A DNA stretch of 13,502 bases from an uncultured Acidobacteriota bacterium (lineage in GTDB: Bacteria; Acidobacteriota; Thermoanaerobaculia; Gp7-AA8). Positions 1-7,797 of this stretch are shown in pieces; position 1 is the first letter of the stretch, and each line of letters begins with the position of its first letter. The stretch spans positions 1-13,502 of the forward strand of contig CAMPKJ010000131.1 of NCBI GenBank assembly GCA_946887105.1, written 5' to 3'. The notes under the pieces are model-generated. The model saw nothing but the letters and a program-made list of their open reading frames with translations, searched no databases and was not told the origin of the DNA. A program made the translations under genes and the position numbers.

Positions 1-553
1 CTCCTTCGACATACGTGCGCTGTCCGAGCGGCGCGAGCTTCACTCCGCGGAACTCGCCGAGCGGAAAGTTGACGTTCAGCACGATGCGCGGGTCGCGATG
101 TTCCTGGAGCGCGATCCGCACCAGTCTGCCCGCCACCTCGGCGCAGGGATCGAACGAGAAATGCTGGCCGACCACCGCCGAGAATGCGATCGAAGGGATG
201 TTCAGCAAGGCCCCTTCGAATGCGGCCGAGATCGTGCCGGAGTACGTCACGTCATCGCCGAGGTTCGGGCCGAAGTTGATGCCCGAGACGATCAGATCGG
301 GCCGCGCGTCCTTCATCAGCTTGAGGATGGCCAGGTTCACGCAGTCGGCGGGCGTGCCGTCGACGATCCACTCGTCGGCCTCGATCTGCAGCAGGCGCAG
401 CGGACGATTGAGCGTGAGTGCGTGCGACGCCGCGCTCTGCTCGCGGTCGGGAGCGACGATGATCACGTCCGCAATCTCGCGGCACGCCGCCGCCAGCTTG
501 CGCAGCCCTTCGCTGTAAATCCCGTCGTCGTTGGTGACCAGAATGCGCGGCAC
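1..553 (-). CDS. surE: 5'/3'-nucleotidase SurE (C-terminus cut by window edge)
   Basis: SurE family metal-dependent nucleotidase, which dephosphorylates nucleoside 5'- and 3'-monophosphates and short polyphosphates in the cytoplasm. The translation opens ILVTNDDGIYSEGL, the family's metal-binding NDDG signature. It continues with VIIVAPDREQSAASHALTL, then VDGTPADCVNLA, then IVSGINFGPNLGDDVTYSGT, which carries the catalytic and metal-binding Asn/Ser. All the N-terminal family landmarks are in the usual order. About 184 codons are visible, against roughly 250 residues in full-length members, so the 3' end lies beyond position 1. The GTG at 553 is chosen because it puts the conserved strand four residues in. 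No convincing Shine-Dalgarno is visible, and a hairpin lies just upstream at 567-603. It may be transcribed with pdxA, although the gap of about 300 bp with gene debris makes an independent promoter possible. Confidence 0.93.
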   Translation of the reverse strand, partial: MPRILVTNDDGIYSEGLRKLAAACREIADVIIVAPDREQSAASHALTLNRPLRLLQIEADEWIVDGTPADCVNLAILKLMKDARPDLIVSGINFGPNLGDDVTYSGTISAAFEGALLNIPSIAFSAVVGQHFSFDPCAEVAGRLVRIALQEHRDPRIVLNVNFPLGEFRGVKLAPLGQRTYVEG

Positions 554-566
554 GAGGACGAATGCT

Positions 567-603
567 AACAGGTGTCGGACCGGCGGCGCCGCCGCTACCT
601 GTT
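567..603. repeat. Inverted repeat/hairpin upstream of surE
   Basis: AACAGGT at 567-573 is the exact reverse complement of ACCTGTT at 597-603. Between them lies a 14-bp GC-only palindrome at 581-594 (CGGCGGCGCCGCCG). Either strand can fold into a stable stem-loop. No T-run follows on either side, so it is not a standard intrinsic terminator. It lies 14 bp before the surE GTG and overlaps the last codon and stop of the toxin remnant. It could be a transcription barrier, a dispersed repeat unit or a leader hairpin; sequence alone does not decide. Confidence 0.5.
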
Positions 604-833
604 CGCCTTAGGCGCAAGGAAGCACGAGCCAGCGACAGATCGGTGGCCTCGAACGCCGTCGCGCGTCACCAGCGCTCGATCCGTGTCGCCGACGCGTGCG
701 CTGACGACGAGACCCGGGCGAATCTTTGCCGCCATGCCGAGACATGCGGAGGAGTTCCGCCAACACTTCACGTTTGGCGGGATCTGGAAGCGCGCCGAAG
801 TCCTGGATGATGTGTTTCGCGTCGGCTTGTCAC
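595..833 (-). pseudogene. Degraded toxin-antitoxin pair (PemK/MazF-like toxin with antitoxin remnant)
   Basis: Two overlapping fragments in different frames look like the debris of one module. From about 824 the frame reads KHIIQDFGALPDPAKREVLAELLR, given in pieces: KHIIQDF, ALPDP, REVLAELL. This resembles the N-terminal part of small antitoxins. It has no in-frame start and is preceded by a stop, but removing one C near 824-826 would join it to a GTG at 833. Downstream another frame, with an ATG at 735, reads LGMAAKIRPGLVVSARVGDT then DRALVT. This matches the core of PemK/MazF-like toxins of the type LGLAAKVRP...LV.SV...D.ERALVTYV. It stops after 46 codons at 595, while such toxins are about 110 residues long. 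The antitoxin C-terminus, the toxin N-terminus and the toxin C-terminus are missing. Family assignment is from memory of the motifs and is moderate. Confidence 0.5.
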
Positions 834-851
834 GCTGCGATTGTACTGCCG

Positions 852-976
852 CTACCGCGCCGGCGCGGTCTGCTCCTGTCGTTCCGCAATGCGCTTGAGC
901 GTGTTCAGCATCTGGAACATCACCAGAAAGAGGATCAGCAGCATCGCGATGCCGAGGATGCGGATGGTCCAGCGGC

Positions 977-980
<4 letters not shown>
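852..980 (-). CDS. Small single-pass membrane protein, 42 residues, coupled to pdxA
   Basis: A 42-codon frame whose ATG (978-980) overlaps the pdxA TGA (977-979) as ATGA, the typical arrangement for translational coupling. The product starts MSRWTIRILG, then has one strongly hydrophobic segment at about residues 8-27 (GIAMLLILFLVMFQM). It ends in a short charged amphipathic tail (TLKRIAERQEQTAPAR) and a TAG stop. The arrangement suggests a single transmembrane helix with a short positively charged N-terminus and a soluble C-terminal tail. No family is recognised. The overlap, the clean hydrophobic block and the lack of any other candidate in this stretch support a real gene. It would be made at a level tied to PdxA, but no functional link to vitamin B6 synthesis can be read from the sequence. 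Confidence 0.7.
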
Positions 981-1855
<875 letters not shown>

Positions 1856-1864
1856 ACCGGAAGA

Positions 1865-2236
1865 CTACTCGACCATCTCCTCCTGCTTGAACACATACTT
1901 GATGCAGTGCTTCTGGATCAGCAGGTTCGGGGCGCCTTCGCGGTTCACTTTCAGGCAGGTCTTGTCGTACCACTCGATCCAGCCGTGGATCTGTTCGCCG
2001 TCGGTCATGACGATGACCATCGGCGTGCGGGAGTTCATCTGCTTGAGGTAGTAGAAATTCTCGGCGTTGGTCGATTCGGGCGGTGCGGTGCGGTTGTTGT
2101 TGCCGCCGTTGCCGTTGTTCCGCACATAGTTGCCGTTGCCGTTGCCCTTGGAGCGCTTGAAATCGGGTATGGAACGCAGCGATCTGCGTCCTTGCGGATT
2201 ACCGTCCAGCTCGTGCGGCCTGCTCGCGATTGGCAT
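1865..2236 (-). CDS. hfq: Hfq-like RNA chaperone with Asn/Gly-rich N-terminal extension
   Basis: Sm-fold RNA-binding protein, probably an Hfq ring subunit acting in small-RNA regulation. The Sm core is at residues about 58-120: [11 protein letters not shown], then [27 protein letters not shown] in the Sm1 position, then [13 protein letters not shown]. The last contains the QKHCI equivalent of Hfq's YKHAI signature. The match to classical Hfq is in pattern rather than close identity, so this is a divergent form. Ahead of it lie about 57 residues: a basic stretch and then a low-complexity Gly-Asn segment (residues 31-49). Classical Hfq starts almost at the Sm core and carries its disordered tail at the C-terminus; here the tail is at the N-terminus. 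The ATG at 2236 is backed by GGAGG at 2243-2247. It is first gene of a minus-strand run with pdxA, divergent from etfBA. Confidence 0.85.
   Translation of the reverse strand: MPIASRPHELDGNPQGRRSLRSIPDFKRSKGNGNGNYVRNNGNGGNNNRTAPPESTNAENFYYLKQMNSRTPMVIVMTDGEQIHGWIEWYDKTCLKVNREGAPNLLIQKHCIKYVFKQEEMVE
2090..2146 (-). repeat. GGCAAC hexanucleotide repeat within hfq
   Basis: On the coding strand, GGCAAC occurs three times in tandem, then once and again as an interrupted copy after a short insert, followed by an AAC run. It encodes the Gly-Asn-rich segment (residues 31-49) of the Hfq-like protein. The unit is six bases long, so gain or loss of units would keep the frame and change only the length of the disordered extension. 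Confidence 0.8.
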
Positions 2237-2293
2237 CGCCGTCCTCCGTTTTCGCGGTCTTTTTTCGGGGATTTCTACTCGTCTGGGACGCGA

Positions 2294-2322
2294 TTGCGAT
2301 TTGCGTGCCTCATCACTAGAAT
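2294..2322 (+). promoter_or_regulatory. Candidate sigma-70 promoter of etfBA
   Basis: TTGCGA at 2294-2299 (4 of 6 bases of the -35 consensus) and TAGAAT at 2317-2322 (5 of 6 of the -10) are separated by exactly 17 bp, in the 134-bp gap between the divergent hfq and etfB genes. A start site near 2329 would give a leader of about 42 nt. It is the best promoter match I found in this gap. Confidence 0.55.
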
Positions 2323-2337
2323 TGCGCCCGCTTCGCC

Positions 2338-2354
2338 AGTTGCGGATAGCAACT
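2338..2354 (+). promoter_or_regulatory. Inverted repeat in the etfB leader
   Basis: AGTTGC (2338-2343) and GCAACT (2349-2354) are a perfect 6-bp inverted repeat around GGATA. It lies just downstream of the predicted start site and six bases before the GGAGG of etfB at 2361-2365. It may be a 5' stabilising hairpin in the mRNA or a small operator. The sequence does not distinguish these. Confidence 0.4.
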
Positions 2355-2370
2355 CCTACCGGAGGTTCCC

Positions 2371-3147
2371 TTGAATTCCGTCGTCTGCATCTCTCACGTT
2401 CCCGATACAGAAGCGCGCATCAAGATCGCTGAAGGCCGCAAGGTCGATGAGACCGGCCTGAAGTTCATCGTCTCGCCGTACGACGAATACGCGCTCGAAT
2501 CCGCCATCCGCCTGAAGGAAAAATCGGGCGGCGACGTCACCGTGCTCACGTTCGGTCCCGAGCGCGCGCAGCAGGCGTTGCGTGAAGCGCTCGCCCGCGG
2601 CGCGACGAAGGCCATGCACGTCAAAGGCGAGTCCGGCGACGCCGATTCGCTCGGCATCGCCAAGGTCCTGGCCGCGGCCATCAAGACCATCCCGCACGAT
2701 GTGGTCTTCTTCGGCAAGCAGGGCGTCGGCACCGACAACGGCCTGGTCGGCCCGATGGTGGCCGAGGTGCTCGGTTATCCGCAGGTCAACGTCGTCACGC
2801 ATCTCGAAGTGGGCGACGGCAAGCTCACCGCGAGCCGCGAGATCGAAGGCGCCGAGGAAGTCCTCGAAGCGCCGCTGCCCGCGATCGTCACCGCGCAGAA
2901 GGGCCTCAACGAGCCGCGTTACGCGTCGCTCAAGGGCATCATGGCGGCGAAGAAGATCGCCATCGACACGAAGAGCGTGGCCGAGCTCGGGCTCGACGAA
3001 AACGACATCTACAAGCAGCGCGTCGTGGTCGTGTCGCTCGAACTGCCGGCGGAGAAGACCGGAGGCCGCAAGATCGATGGTTCCGATCCAGCCGCCGCGG
3101 CGCGCGAAATCCTCAAATACATCAAAGAAGAAGCGAAGGCTCTCTAG
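2371..3147 (+). CDS. etfB: Electron transfer flavoprotein beta subunit
   Basis: Small subunit of the heterodimeric electron transfer flavoprotein, which takes electrons from acyl-CoA and related dehydrogenases and passes them to the membrane quinone pool through ETF:quinone oxidoreductase. The 258-residue length is normal. It opens [16 protein letters not shown], has the nucleotide-binding stretch [19 protein letters not shown] (residues 110-128), and near residues 155-195 the family signature: ASREIEG, then [16 protein letters not shown], then [10 protein letters not shown]. The start is TTG at 2371, supported by GGAGG at 2361-2365 with a five-base spacer and by the protein opening at the usual point. 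The gene is followed after nine bases by etfA, and both lie under the promoter at 2294-2322. No sign of damage. Confidence 0.97.
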   Translation: MNSVVCISHVPDTEARIKIAEGRKVDETGLKFIVSPYDEYALESAIRLKEKSGGDVTVLTFGPERAQQALREALARGATKAMHVKGESGDADSLGIAKVLAAAIKTIPHDVVFFGKQGVGTDNGLVGPMVAEVLGYPQVNVVTHLEVGDGKLTASREIEGAEEVLEAPLPAIVTAQKGLNEPRYASLKGIMAAKKIAIDTKSVAELGLDENDIYKQRVVVVSLELPAEKTGGRKIDGSDPAAAAREILKYIKEEAKAL

Positions 3148-3156
3148 GAGACCGGC

Positions 3157-4107
3157 ATGCCAGGTGTGGTCGTTTTCACGGAAATCAAAGACGGGAAGCT
3201 GAAGAAGGCTTCGCGGGAAGCACTCTCGATCGGACGCAAGCTGGCCGAGGCGGCCGGCGGCGAGCTCGTGGCATTCGCGAACGATTCCGCGGTGGCCGCG
3301 GAAGCAGGACGCTACGGCGCGAAGAAGCTCTATGTGGCATCCGGCGATTACGCGACGGAGCCGTACACCGCCGCGCTCGCGCAAGTGGTGAGCGAAGTCC
3401 AGCCCTCGGTGATGTTGTTCGCCGGAACGTCGAACGGACGCGATCTCGCGCCACGCCTCGCGGCCCGTCTCAACGCGGGCGTGGCCTCGGATGTCGATCG
3501 CCTGGAATGGACCGACGGCAACCTGCGCGCACGGCGTCCTGTCTATTCGGGCAAGGCGTTCGCGACCGTCGACGTCACCAGCACGCCCGCAATCGCGACG
3601 ACGCGTCCGAACGCGTTTCCGCTGGAGGAATCAGGCGGCGGACCTGCTGAAGTGGTGAACGTCAGCACGCCGGCCGACCATCGCGTGAAGCTCGTCGAGA
3701 CGAAAGTGCCGGAGGCGGGCGAGCTGTCGATCGCCGAGGCGGACATCATCGTCTCCGGTGGCCGCGGCCTGAAGGAAGCGGAGAACTTCTCGCACATCCG
3801 CGATCTCGCGCATGCGATCGGCGGCGCGGTCGGCGCGTCACGCGCGACGGTCGACGCGGGCTGGATCGATCACCAGCACCAGGTGGGACAGACCGGCCGC
3901 GTAGTCAGCCCGAACCTCTACATCGCCGCGGGCGTCTCCGGCGCGATCCAGCACCTCGCCGGCATGTCGTCCTCGAAGCACATCGTGGCGGTGAACAAGG
4001 ATCCCGAGGCGCCGATCTTCCGCGTCGCCGACCTCGGCGTGGTGGGCGACCTGTTCCAGATCCTGCCCGCGCTGACCGAGGAAGTGAAGAAGGCGAAAGC
4101 GCACTAG
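3157..4107 (+). CDS. etfA: Electron transfer flavoprotein alpha subunit
   Basis: Large, FAD-binding subunit of electron transfer flavoprotein, partner of the EtfB encoded directly upstream. The 316-residue length is usual. The N-terminal domain (1-190) is an alpha/beta fold like EtfB. The C-terminal FAD domain begins at [17 protein letters not shown] (residues 195-211) and holds [10 protein letters not shown] (228-237), [21 protein letters not shown] in two parts (QVGQTG 242-247; [17 protein letters not shown] 254-270) and [16 protein letters not shown] (273-288). These are the characteristic flavin-contact segments. The ATG is preceded by AGGAG at 3146-3150, overlapping the etfB stop, so translation of the two is probably linked. 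Fatty-acid or amino-acid oxidation is the likely source of electrons, but no dehydrogenase is present in the window. Confidence 0.97.
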   Translation: MPGVVVFTEIKDGKLKKASREALSIGRKLAEAAGGELVAFANDSAVAAEAGRYGAKKLYVASGDYATEPYTAALAQVVSEVQPSVMLFAGTSNGRDLAPRLAARLNAGVASDVDRLEWTDGNLRARRPVYSGKAFATVDVTSTPAIATTRPNAFPLEESGGGPAEVVNVSTPADHRVKLVETKVPEAGELSIAEADIIVSGGRGLKEAENFSHIRDLAHAIGGAVGASRATVDAGWIDHQHQVGQTGRVVSPNLYIAAGVSGAIQHLAGMSSSKHIVAVNKDPEAPIFRVADLGVVGDLFQILPALTEEVKKAKAH

Positions 4108-4109
4108 GC

Positions 4110-4126
4110 GCCGCTCGGCGAGCGGC
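4110..4126. terminator. Hairpin between convergent etfA and the secreted-protein gene
   Basis: GCCGCTC (4110-4116) and GAGCGGC (4120-4126) form a perfect 7-bp stem with a three-base loop in the 18-bp gap between two converging stop codons. Its last base is the first base of the opposing TAG. The position suits a bidirectional terminator, but no T-run follows on either strand, so it may instead end transcription inefficiently or only shield 3' ends. Confidence 0.45.
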
Positions 4127-4656
4127 TACTGATCGACGGGGCGGTCAGGCGATCCGGTGGGCGGATCGCCGAGGATGATCTGCTCGTCGACGGCGTAGCC
4201 GGCGCCGAGAGCGCCGGGGATGGCCTGCACTTCCTCGCCGCAGCTCATCGAGAAGCGGATGACGTGACGGGCGAAGGGGAGCTGGCAATCGTCGCTGATG
4301 CGCGCGCGGTAGATGCGCGGGCTGCGCGCGACGACGCGGCGGCCCTGCAGGAGCACGAAGAAGTATTCGATCTCGTCGCCGTTCTCGAACTTCGGCAGCA
4401 CGACGCGCGAGAGCGGACCGTCATTCGTTCCTTCAACCGAGCACCAGTCGGTGCTGTTGATGCGGCGGAAGTAGCTGCGCAGCTCGCCCTTGCCTTCGAT
4501 GTTCAGCTGCAGCAGCGGCAGCTCGCCGGCCTTGATGCACGAGACGGGCGTGTAGCTCATCGAGGCGGTTGACCCGACATTCTGGACCGTGTTCTGCCCA
4601 TGGCCGATCGTGGCGAGCAGGAGCACAGCGGCAACGGTGAGAGCGCGTAGGTTCAT
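4126..4656 (-). CDS. Secreted protein of unknown function, last gene of polysaccharide operon
   Basis: A 176-residue product with a clear Sec signal peptide: MNLR, then a hydrophobic core (ALTVAAVLLLATIG), with cleavage likely near GHGQ at residues 18-21. No lipobox is present. The mature part has four cysteines (in SCIKAG, WCSVEG, DDCQLP and SCGEE), enough for two disulfides. It also has beta-rich stretches such as ELRSYFRR, then DEIEYFFVLLQGRRVVARSP. That pattern is reminiscent of the fibronectin III-like modules found in secreted proteins, but the match is too loose to name a family. The start ATG at 4656 has GAGGA nearby. It begins 22 bases after the phosphatase stop, so it is probably cotranscribed with it. 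A periplasmic or outer-surface role tied to polysaccharide export is inferred from context alone. Confidence 0.8.
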   Translation of the reverse strand: MNLRALTVAAVLLLATIGHGQNTVQNVGSTASMSYTPVSCIKAGELPLLQLNIEGKGELRSYFRRINSTDWCSVEGTNDGPLSRVVLPKFENGDEIEYFFVLLQGRRVVARSPRIYRARISDDCQLPFARHVIRFSMSCGEEVQAIPGALGAGYAVDEQIILGDPPTGSPDRPVDQ

Positions 4657-4678
4657 TCTGTCCTCGATTTTAAGGCCG

Positions 4679-5464
4679 TTATTGGCGAAAAAACGACTTC
4701 AGCCGCGTGAAAAGTCCGGGAGAGGCCATTTCTTCCGGTTCCGGCTCGTACGGCAGAGGGCGGTTTTCGATCACCGCGCGTGGATTGTCGACCGTCAGCG
4801 CCGTCGCCACGGCCTCGCCGGCGATCGCCTGCAACTCCGCAATCGCCTCCCGCACGCGCGGCGGACGCTTCTCCAGATTGTGCGCGTCGGTGGCCACGAA
4901 GTGCACGAGCTTGCGGCGCAGGAACGTCTCCGCCGCGGCGCGCGCCTGCGATCCGAACGCGCCGGTGAGACTTCCGGCCGTGATCTGCACGCGCAGGCCA
5001 TGTCCGATCAGCGCCGCGAGCAGGTCCGGATTGGCCTGAAATACGGTGTTGCGCTCGGGATGCGCGACGATCGGCAGCCATCCATCGAGCTGCGCGCGAT
5101 ACAGCGGCTGATCGAACATCGGCGGAACGCTGTTCGCCGGCAGCTCGAGCAGCACGTACCGCCCGCCGGCCAGCGGATGGATGGCGGTGCCGTCGCGCAG
5201 CAGATCCGCCATGTCGTGGCTGAAGAAGTACTCGGAGCCGAGCAGCAGGCGTGGAGTGTCGCCGACCTTGGCCTGCAGTTCCGCGAGGCGCGACTCGAGC
5301 TCGCGCCGCGAGAACGAGGGCCACCGTCCGCGCAACACATGCGGCGTGGCCACGATCGTCTCGATCCCTTCCGCGGCCGCCGCGGCACAGAGCTCGGCCG
5401 CTTCACTCAGCTCGCGCGGACCGTCATCGACACCAGGGAGGCAGTGATGGTGGATGTCGATCAT
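4679..5464 (-). CDS. PHP-type tyrosine-protein phosphatase, CpsB/CapC/YwqE family
   Basis: Manganese-dependent phosphotyrosine phosphatase that dephosphorylates BY-kinases of capsule and exopolysaccharide systems. The 261-residue protein carries the PHP metal ligands in order: MIDIHHHCLPGVDDG (His5, His7, Asp13/14), ATPH (His42), GSEYF (Glu78), LLELP (Glu107), IVAHPERN (His135) and FVATDAHN (Asp193, His195). The stretch QITAGSLTGAFG (160-171) is also typical of YwqE/CpsB. The kinase with its tyrosine tail is encoded immediately upstream, so the two should form a phosphorylation-dephosphorylation pair. The start ATG at 5464 gives the family's standard opening, MIDIH. Its Shine-Dalgarno, GAGGA at 5470-5475, is the last unit of the inverted repeat array at 5468-5569, so its accessibility may depend on that structure. 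Confidence 0.95.
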   Translation of the reverse strand: MIDIHHHCLPGVDDGPRELSEAAELCAAAAAEGIETIVATPHVLRGRWPSFSRRELESRLAELQAKVGDTPRLLLGSEYFFSHDMADLLRDGTAIHPLAGGRYVLLELPANSVPPMFDQPLYRAQLDGWLPIVAHPERNTVFQANPDLLAALIGHGLRVQITAGSLTGAFGSQARAAAETFLRRKLVHFVATDAHNLEKRPPRVREAIAELQAIAGEAVATALTVDNPRAVIENRPLPYEPEPEEMASPGLFTRLKSFFRQ

Positions 5465-5467
5465 GAC

Positions 5468-5569
5468 GAGTTCCTCGGGGTTCCTCGGTTCCTCGGGGTT
5501 CCTCGGGGGGAGACGGCCGGCGCTACCACGCCGAGGAACTCCGAGGAACTCCGAGGAACCGAGGAACTC
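5468..5569. repeat. Inverted array of TTCCTCGG units between kinase and phosphatase genes
   Basis: Four copies of TTCCTCGG start at 5471, 5481, 5489 and 5499, and four copies of its reverse complement CCGAGGAA start at 5531, 5541, 5551 and 5559. Units are separated by 0 or 2 bases: GG on the left side, CT on the right. The outermost arms make an 11-bp perfect inverted repeat (5468-5478 with 5559-5569). The loop is about 24 bases. The array fills nearly all the 108 bp between the kinase stop and the phosphatase ATG. In the minus-strand mRNA, the phosphatase ribosome binding site (CCGAGGAAC) is the 3'-most arm and would be paired. Confidence 0.9.
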
Positions 5570-5572
5570 CGT

Positions 5573-7780
5573 CTACGACGATTTTCTCGGCCTCTCCGTC
5601 TCCGCCTTCTCTTCCTCGTTCGACTCGTAGTAGTCGTAATAGCTCTTCTTGTACGTGTAGCCGTACTGGTGGAGGTCGAGGTTGTTGAGGATCGCGCCGA
5701 GCACGGGGATGTTGGCCTGGCGCAGTTTCTCGGCCGAGCGCTGCACGAGCTCGCGCGGAGTCTGTCCGCCGTGGACGCACAGCACGACGCCGTCCGCGCT
5801 CGCGGCGAGCACGATCGCGTCCGTCACGGCCAGCACGGGCGGCGAGTCGAAGATCACGTAAGCGAACTTGCCGCGCACCTCTTCGATGATGTGCTTCATC
5901 CGGTCGGACGCGAGCAGCTCCGATGGATTCGGCGGGATGGGACCGGAGAGCACGACCGAGAGACTCGGCACGTCGGTCGGCTGGATGATGTCGTCGAAGG
6001 GGATGTTCGCGGCCAGATAGTTCACCAGGCCGAGGTTCATCTTGCCGGTGAAGACCTTCTGCAGGCGCGGGCGGCGCAGGTCGGCATCGACGAGCAGCAC
6101 CGGCTTGCCCATCTGCGCGAGCACGGTCGCCAGATTCACGGAGGTCGTGGTCTTGCCTTCGCGCGCGAACGACGAGGTGATGACGATGACTTTCGGCGAC
6201 GTCGCCGACGCGAGCAGCAGCGAGGTGCGGAACGCGCGATAGGCCTCGGAGATCGGCGAGCGCGCATCGGTGTGCGGGATCAGCTCCACGCCGGCGGTCT
6301 TCTCCGCCGATTCGACGGCGCGCAGGCGCGGCAAGGCGCGTCCGTATTCGCCGTAGCCGCCTCCGCGCGCGGCCATCGACGACGCGGACGGAATCACGCC
6401 CAGCGACGCGAAGCGCGTGACGCGCTCCAGCTCTTCGGGGGTCTTCACCGAGCGGTCCATGTATTCGAGGAAGAAGATCGCCGCCAGGCCGAGGATCGTG
6501 CCGAGCGGAAACGCGCTCTGGAGATTCTTCTTCATCGAGAGATTGAAGCGATGTCCGAGCGGCGCGTGATCGACCCAGTGGATGTTCGACGAGGCGGATC
6601 CGCGCAGGCGCGCCGCCACCTCGGTCTCGCTGAGCTGCTTCTGCAGCGTGGCCAGCAATCCCTGCTTCGTTTCGACGGCCATGCGCAGATCGAGATAGCG
6701 CGCGGAGTCGACGTTCAGCCGCTGCGCCTCACCGCGCTGCCGGTCATACGCATTGCGGATCGAGCCGGCCTGCGCGACCGCGGCCGTGTACTCCGCGCGC
6801 GCTGCTTCGACCTGCTTGCGATACGCCTGCAGCACGGCCACGCCGCGCGCGCTGCGTACCTTGTCGATCTGGCTGGAGAGGCGGCGCATCTCCGGATGGC
6901 CTTCCTTCAGCGTCGCGAGCTTGTCGCTGTACTCGCGCTGCAGGGCGCTCAGCTCTCCGCTGAGGCTCTGCACCATCTGATCGCCCGACGCCACGGCCTC
7001 CGGTGCCGTGCGCTGGATCGCGCCGAGTGCGGCCTCTTTCTGGAAGACCGTGCTCTGCGCATTGGTGAGGTCCGTGTTCAACTGCGCCAGCTTCGACATC
7101 ACCACGTCGTCGCTGTTGCCGGACCCCATGGAGATGATGCCGTGGCTGCGCCCGTACTCCTGCAGCTCGTGACGGCTGATCTCGAGGTCCGCCTGCACGG
7201 TGGCGATCTGGCGATTCAGAAACTCGCTGGCCTGCTGCACCGCGTCGAGCTTGCGCGCGATGTTCATGCGCATGAACGACTCGCCCCACGCTTCGGCGAT
7301 TTTCTGCGCGAGCTGCGGCGAGCCGCCGATGTACGAGATCTTCACCAGCGCCGTGCCGTTCACCGGCTCGATCCTGATGCCGCCCAACAAGCCCGCGGCG
7401 ACCCCTTCCTTGATCGACTGCAGCTCCGCGGGTGTCTTTCCGGCTACGCCCGCCGGATAAAACGCCGGATCGTTATAGAGCTTGTGGTCGTCGACGACGC
7501 GCAGCGCCAGACCGCGGCTCTGGAGCAGCACGTACTGCGTCTTCAGGAACTCCTGTTCGGACGCGGCGATGCCGAAGATGTCTTCGATGGTGACCGAGTT
7601 CGACTCGCGCTCGATCTGGATCTGGATGGTGGCCTGATACAACGGCTTGGAGAAGTAGCTCGCCAGGAAGGTGCCGGTCATCACCACCGCGAGGATCGCC
7701 AGCGCGACCTTCCAGCGCTTCCGGATGACGTTCCAGTAATGAAGAAGATGGACGTCCTGCTGCTGGCTGTTGAGATCCAT
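5573..7780 (-). CDS. Wzz-type polysaccharide co-polymerase fused to BY-kinase
   Basis: Inner-membrane tyrosine autokinase controlling length and export of a surface polysaccharide (Wzc/ExoP type). The 735 residues read in order: a Wzz domain with transmembrane helix 1 at about 25-43 (VALAILAVVMTGTFLA), then a periplasmic coiled-coil region (about 160-390). Helix 2 follows at about 423-440 (AFPLGTILGLAAIFFLEY), then the cytoplasmic kinase. The kinase has the EX2RX2R oligomer motif (Glu512, Arg515, Arg518), Walker A SSFAREGKTTT (536-546), Walker A' LLVDADLRRP (562-571) and Walker B YVIFDSPP (641-648). A tyrosine cluster lies at 706-718 (YGYTYKKSYYDYY; seven tyrosines in 13 residues), followed by an acidic tail. 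GAGG lies five bases before the ATG. It follows the export gene by 17 bases, so it is in the same operon, and its phosphatase is next. Confidence 0.97.
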   Translation of the reverse strand: MDLNSQQQDVHLLHYWNVIRKRWKVALAILAVVMTGTFLASYFSKPLYQATIQIQIERESNSVTIEDIFGIAASEQEFLKTQYVLLQSRGLALRVVDDHKLYNDPAFYPAGVAGKTPAELQSIKEGVAAGLLGGIRIEPVNGTALVKISYIGGSPQLAQKIAEAWGESFMRMNIARKLDAVQQASEFLNRQIATVQADLEISRHELQEYGRSHGIISMGSGNSDDVVMSKLAQLNTDLTNAQSTVFQKEAALGAIQRTAPEAVASGDQMVQSLSGELSALQREYSDKLATLKEGHPEMRRLSSQIDKVRSARGVAVLQAYRKQVEAARAEYTAAVAQAGSIRNAYDRQRGEAQRLNVDSARYLDLRMAVETKQGLLATLQKQLSETEVAARLRGSASSNIHWVDHAPLGHRFNLSMKKNLQSAFPLGTILGLAAIFFLEYMDRSVKTPEELERVTRFASLGVIPSASSMAARGGGYGEYGRALPRLRAVESAEKTAGVELIPHTDARSPISEAYRAFRTSLLLASATSPKVIVITSSFAREGKTTTSVNLATVLAQMGKPVLLVDADLRRPRLQKVFTGKMNLGLVNYLAANIPFDDIIQPTDVPSLSVVLSGPIPPNPSELLASDRMKHIIEEVRGKFAYVIFDSPPVLAVTDAIVLAASADGVVLCVHGGQTPRELVQRSAEKLRQANIPVLGAILNNLDLHQYGYTYKKSYYDYYESNEEEKAETERPRKSS

Positions 7781-7797
7781 GTCCGCCTCGCGCCCGT

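Noticed and set aside
2237..2370. Promoter for hfq on the minus strand
   Set aside because: Only weak -10-like matches (such as TAGAAA) without a partner -35 are visible, so no promoter is listed although one must lie here or upstream.
5468..5569. CRISPR array
   Set aside because: Units are 8 bp with 0-2 bp gaps and occur in both orientations; there are no spacers and no cas genes nearby.
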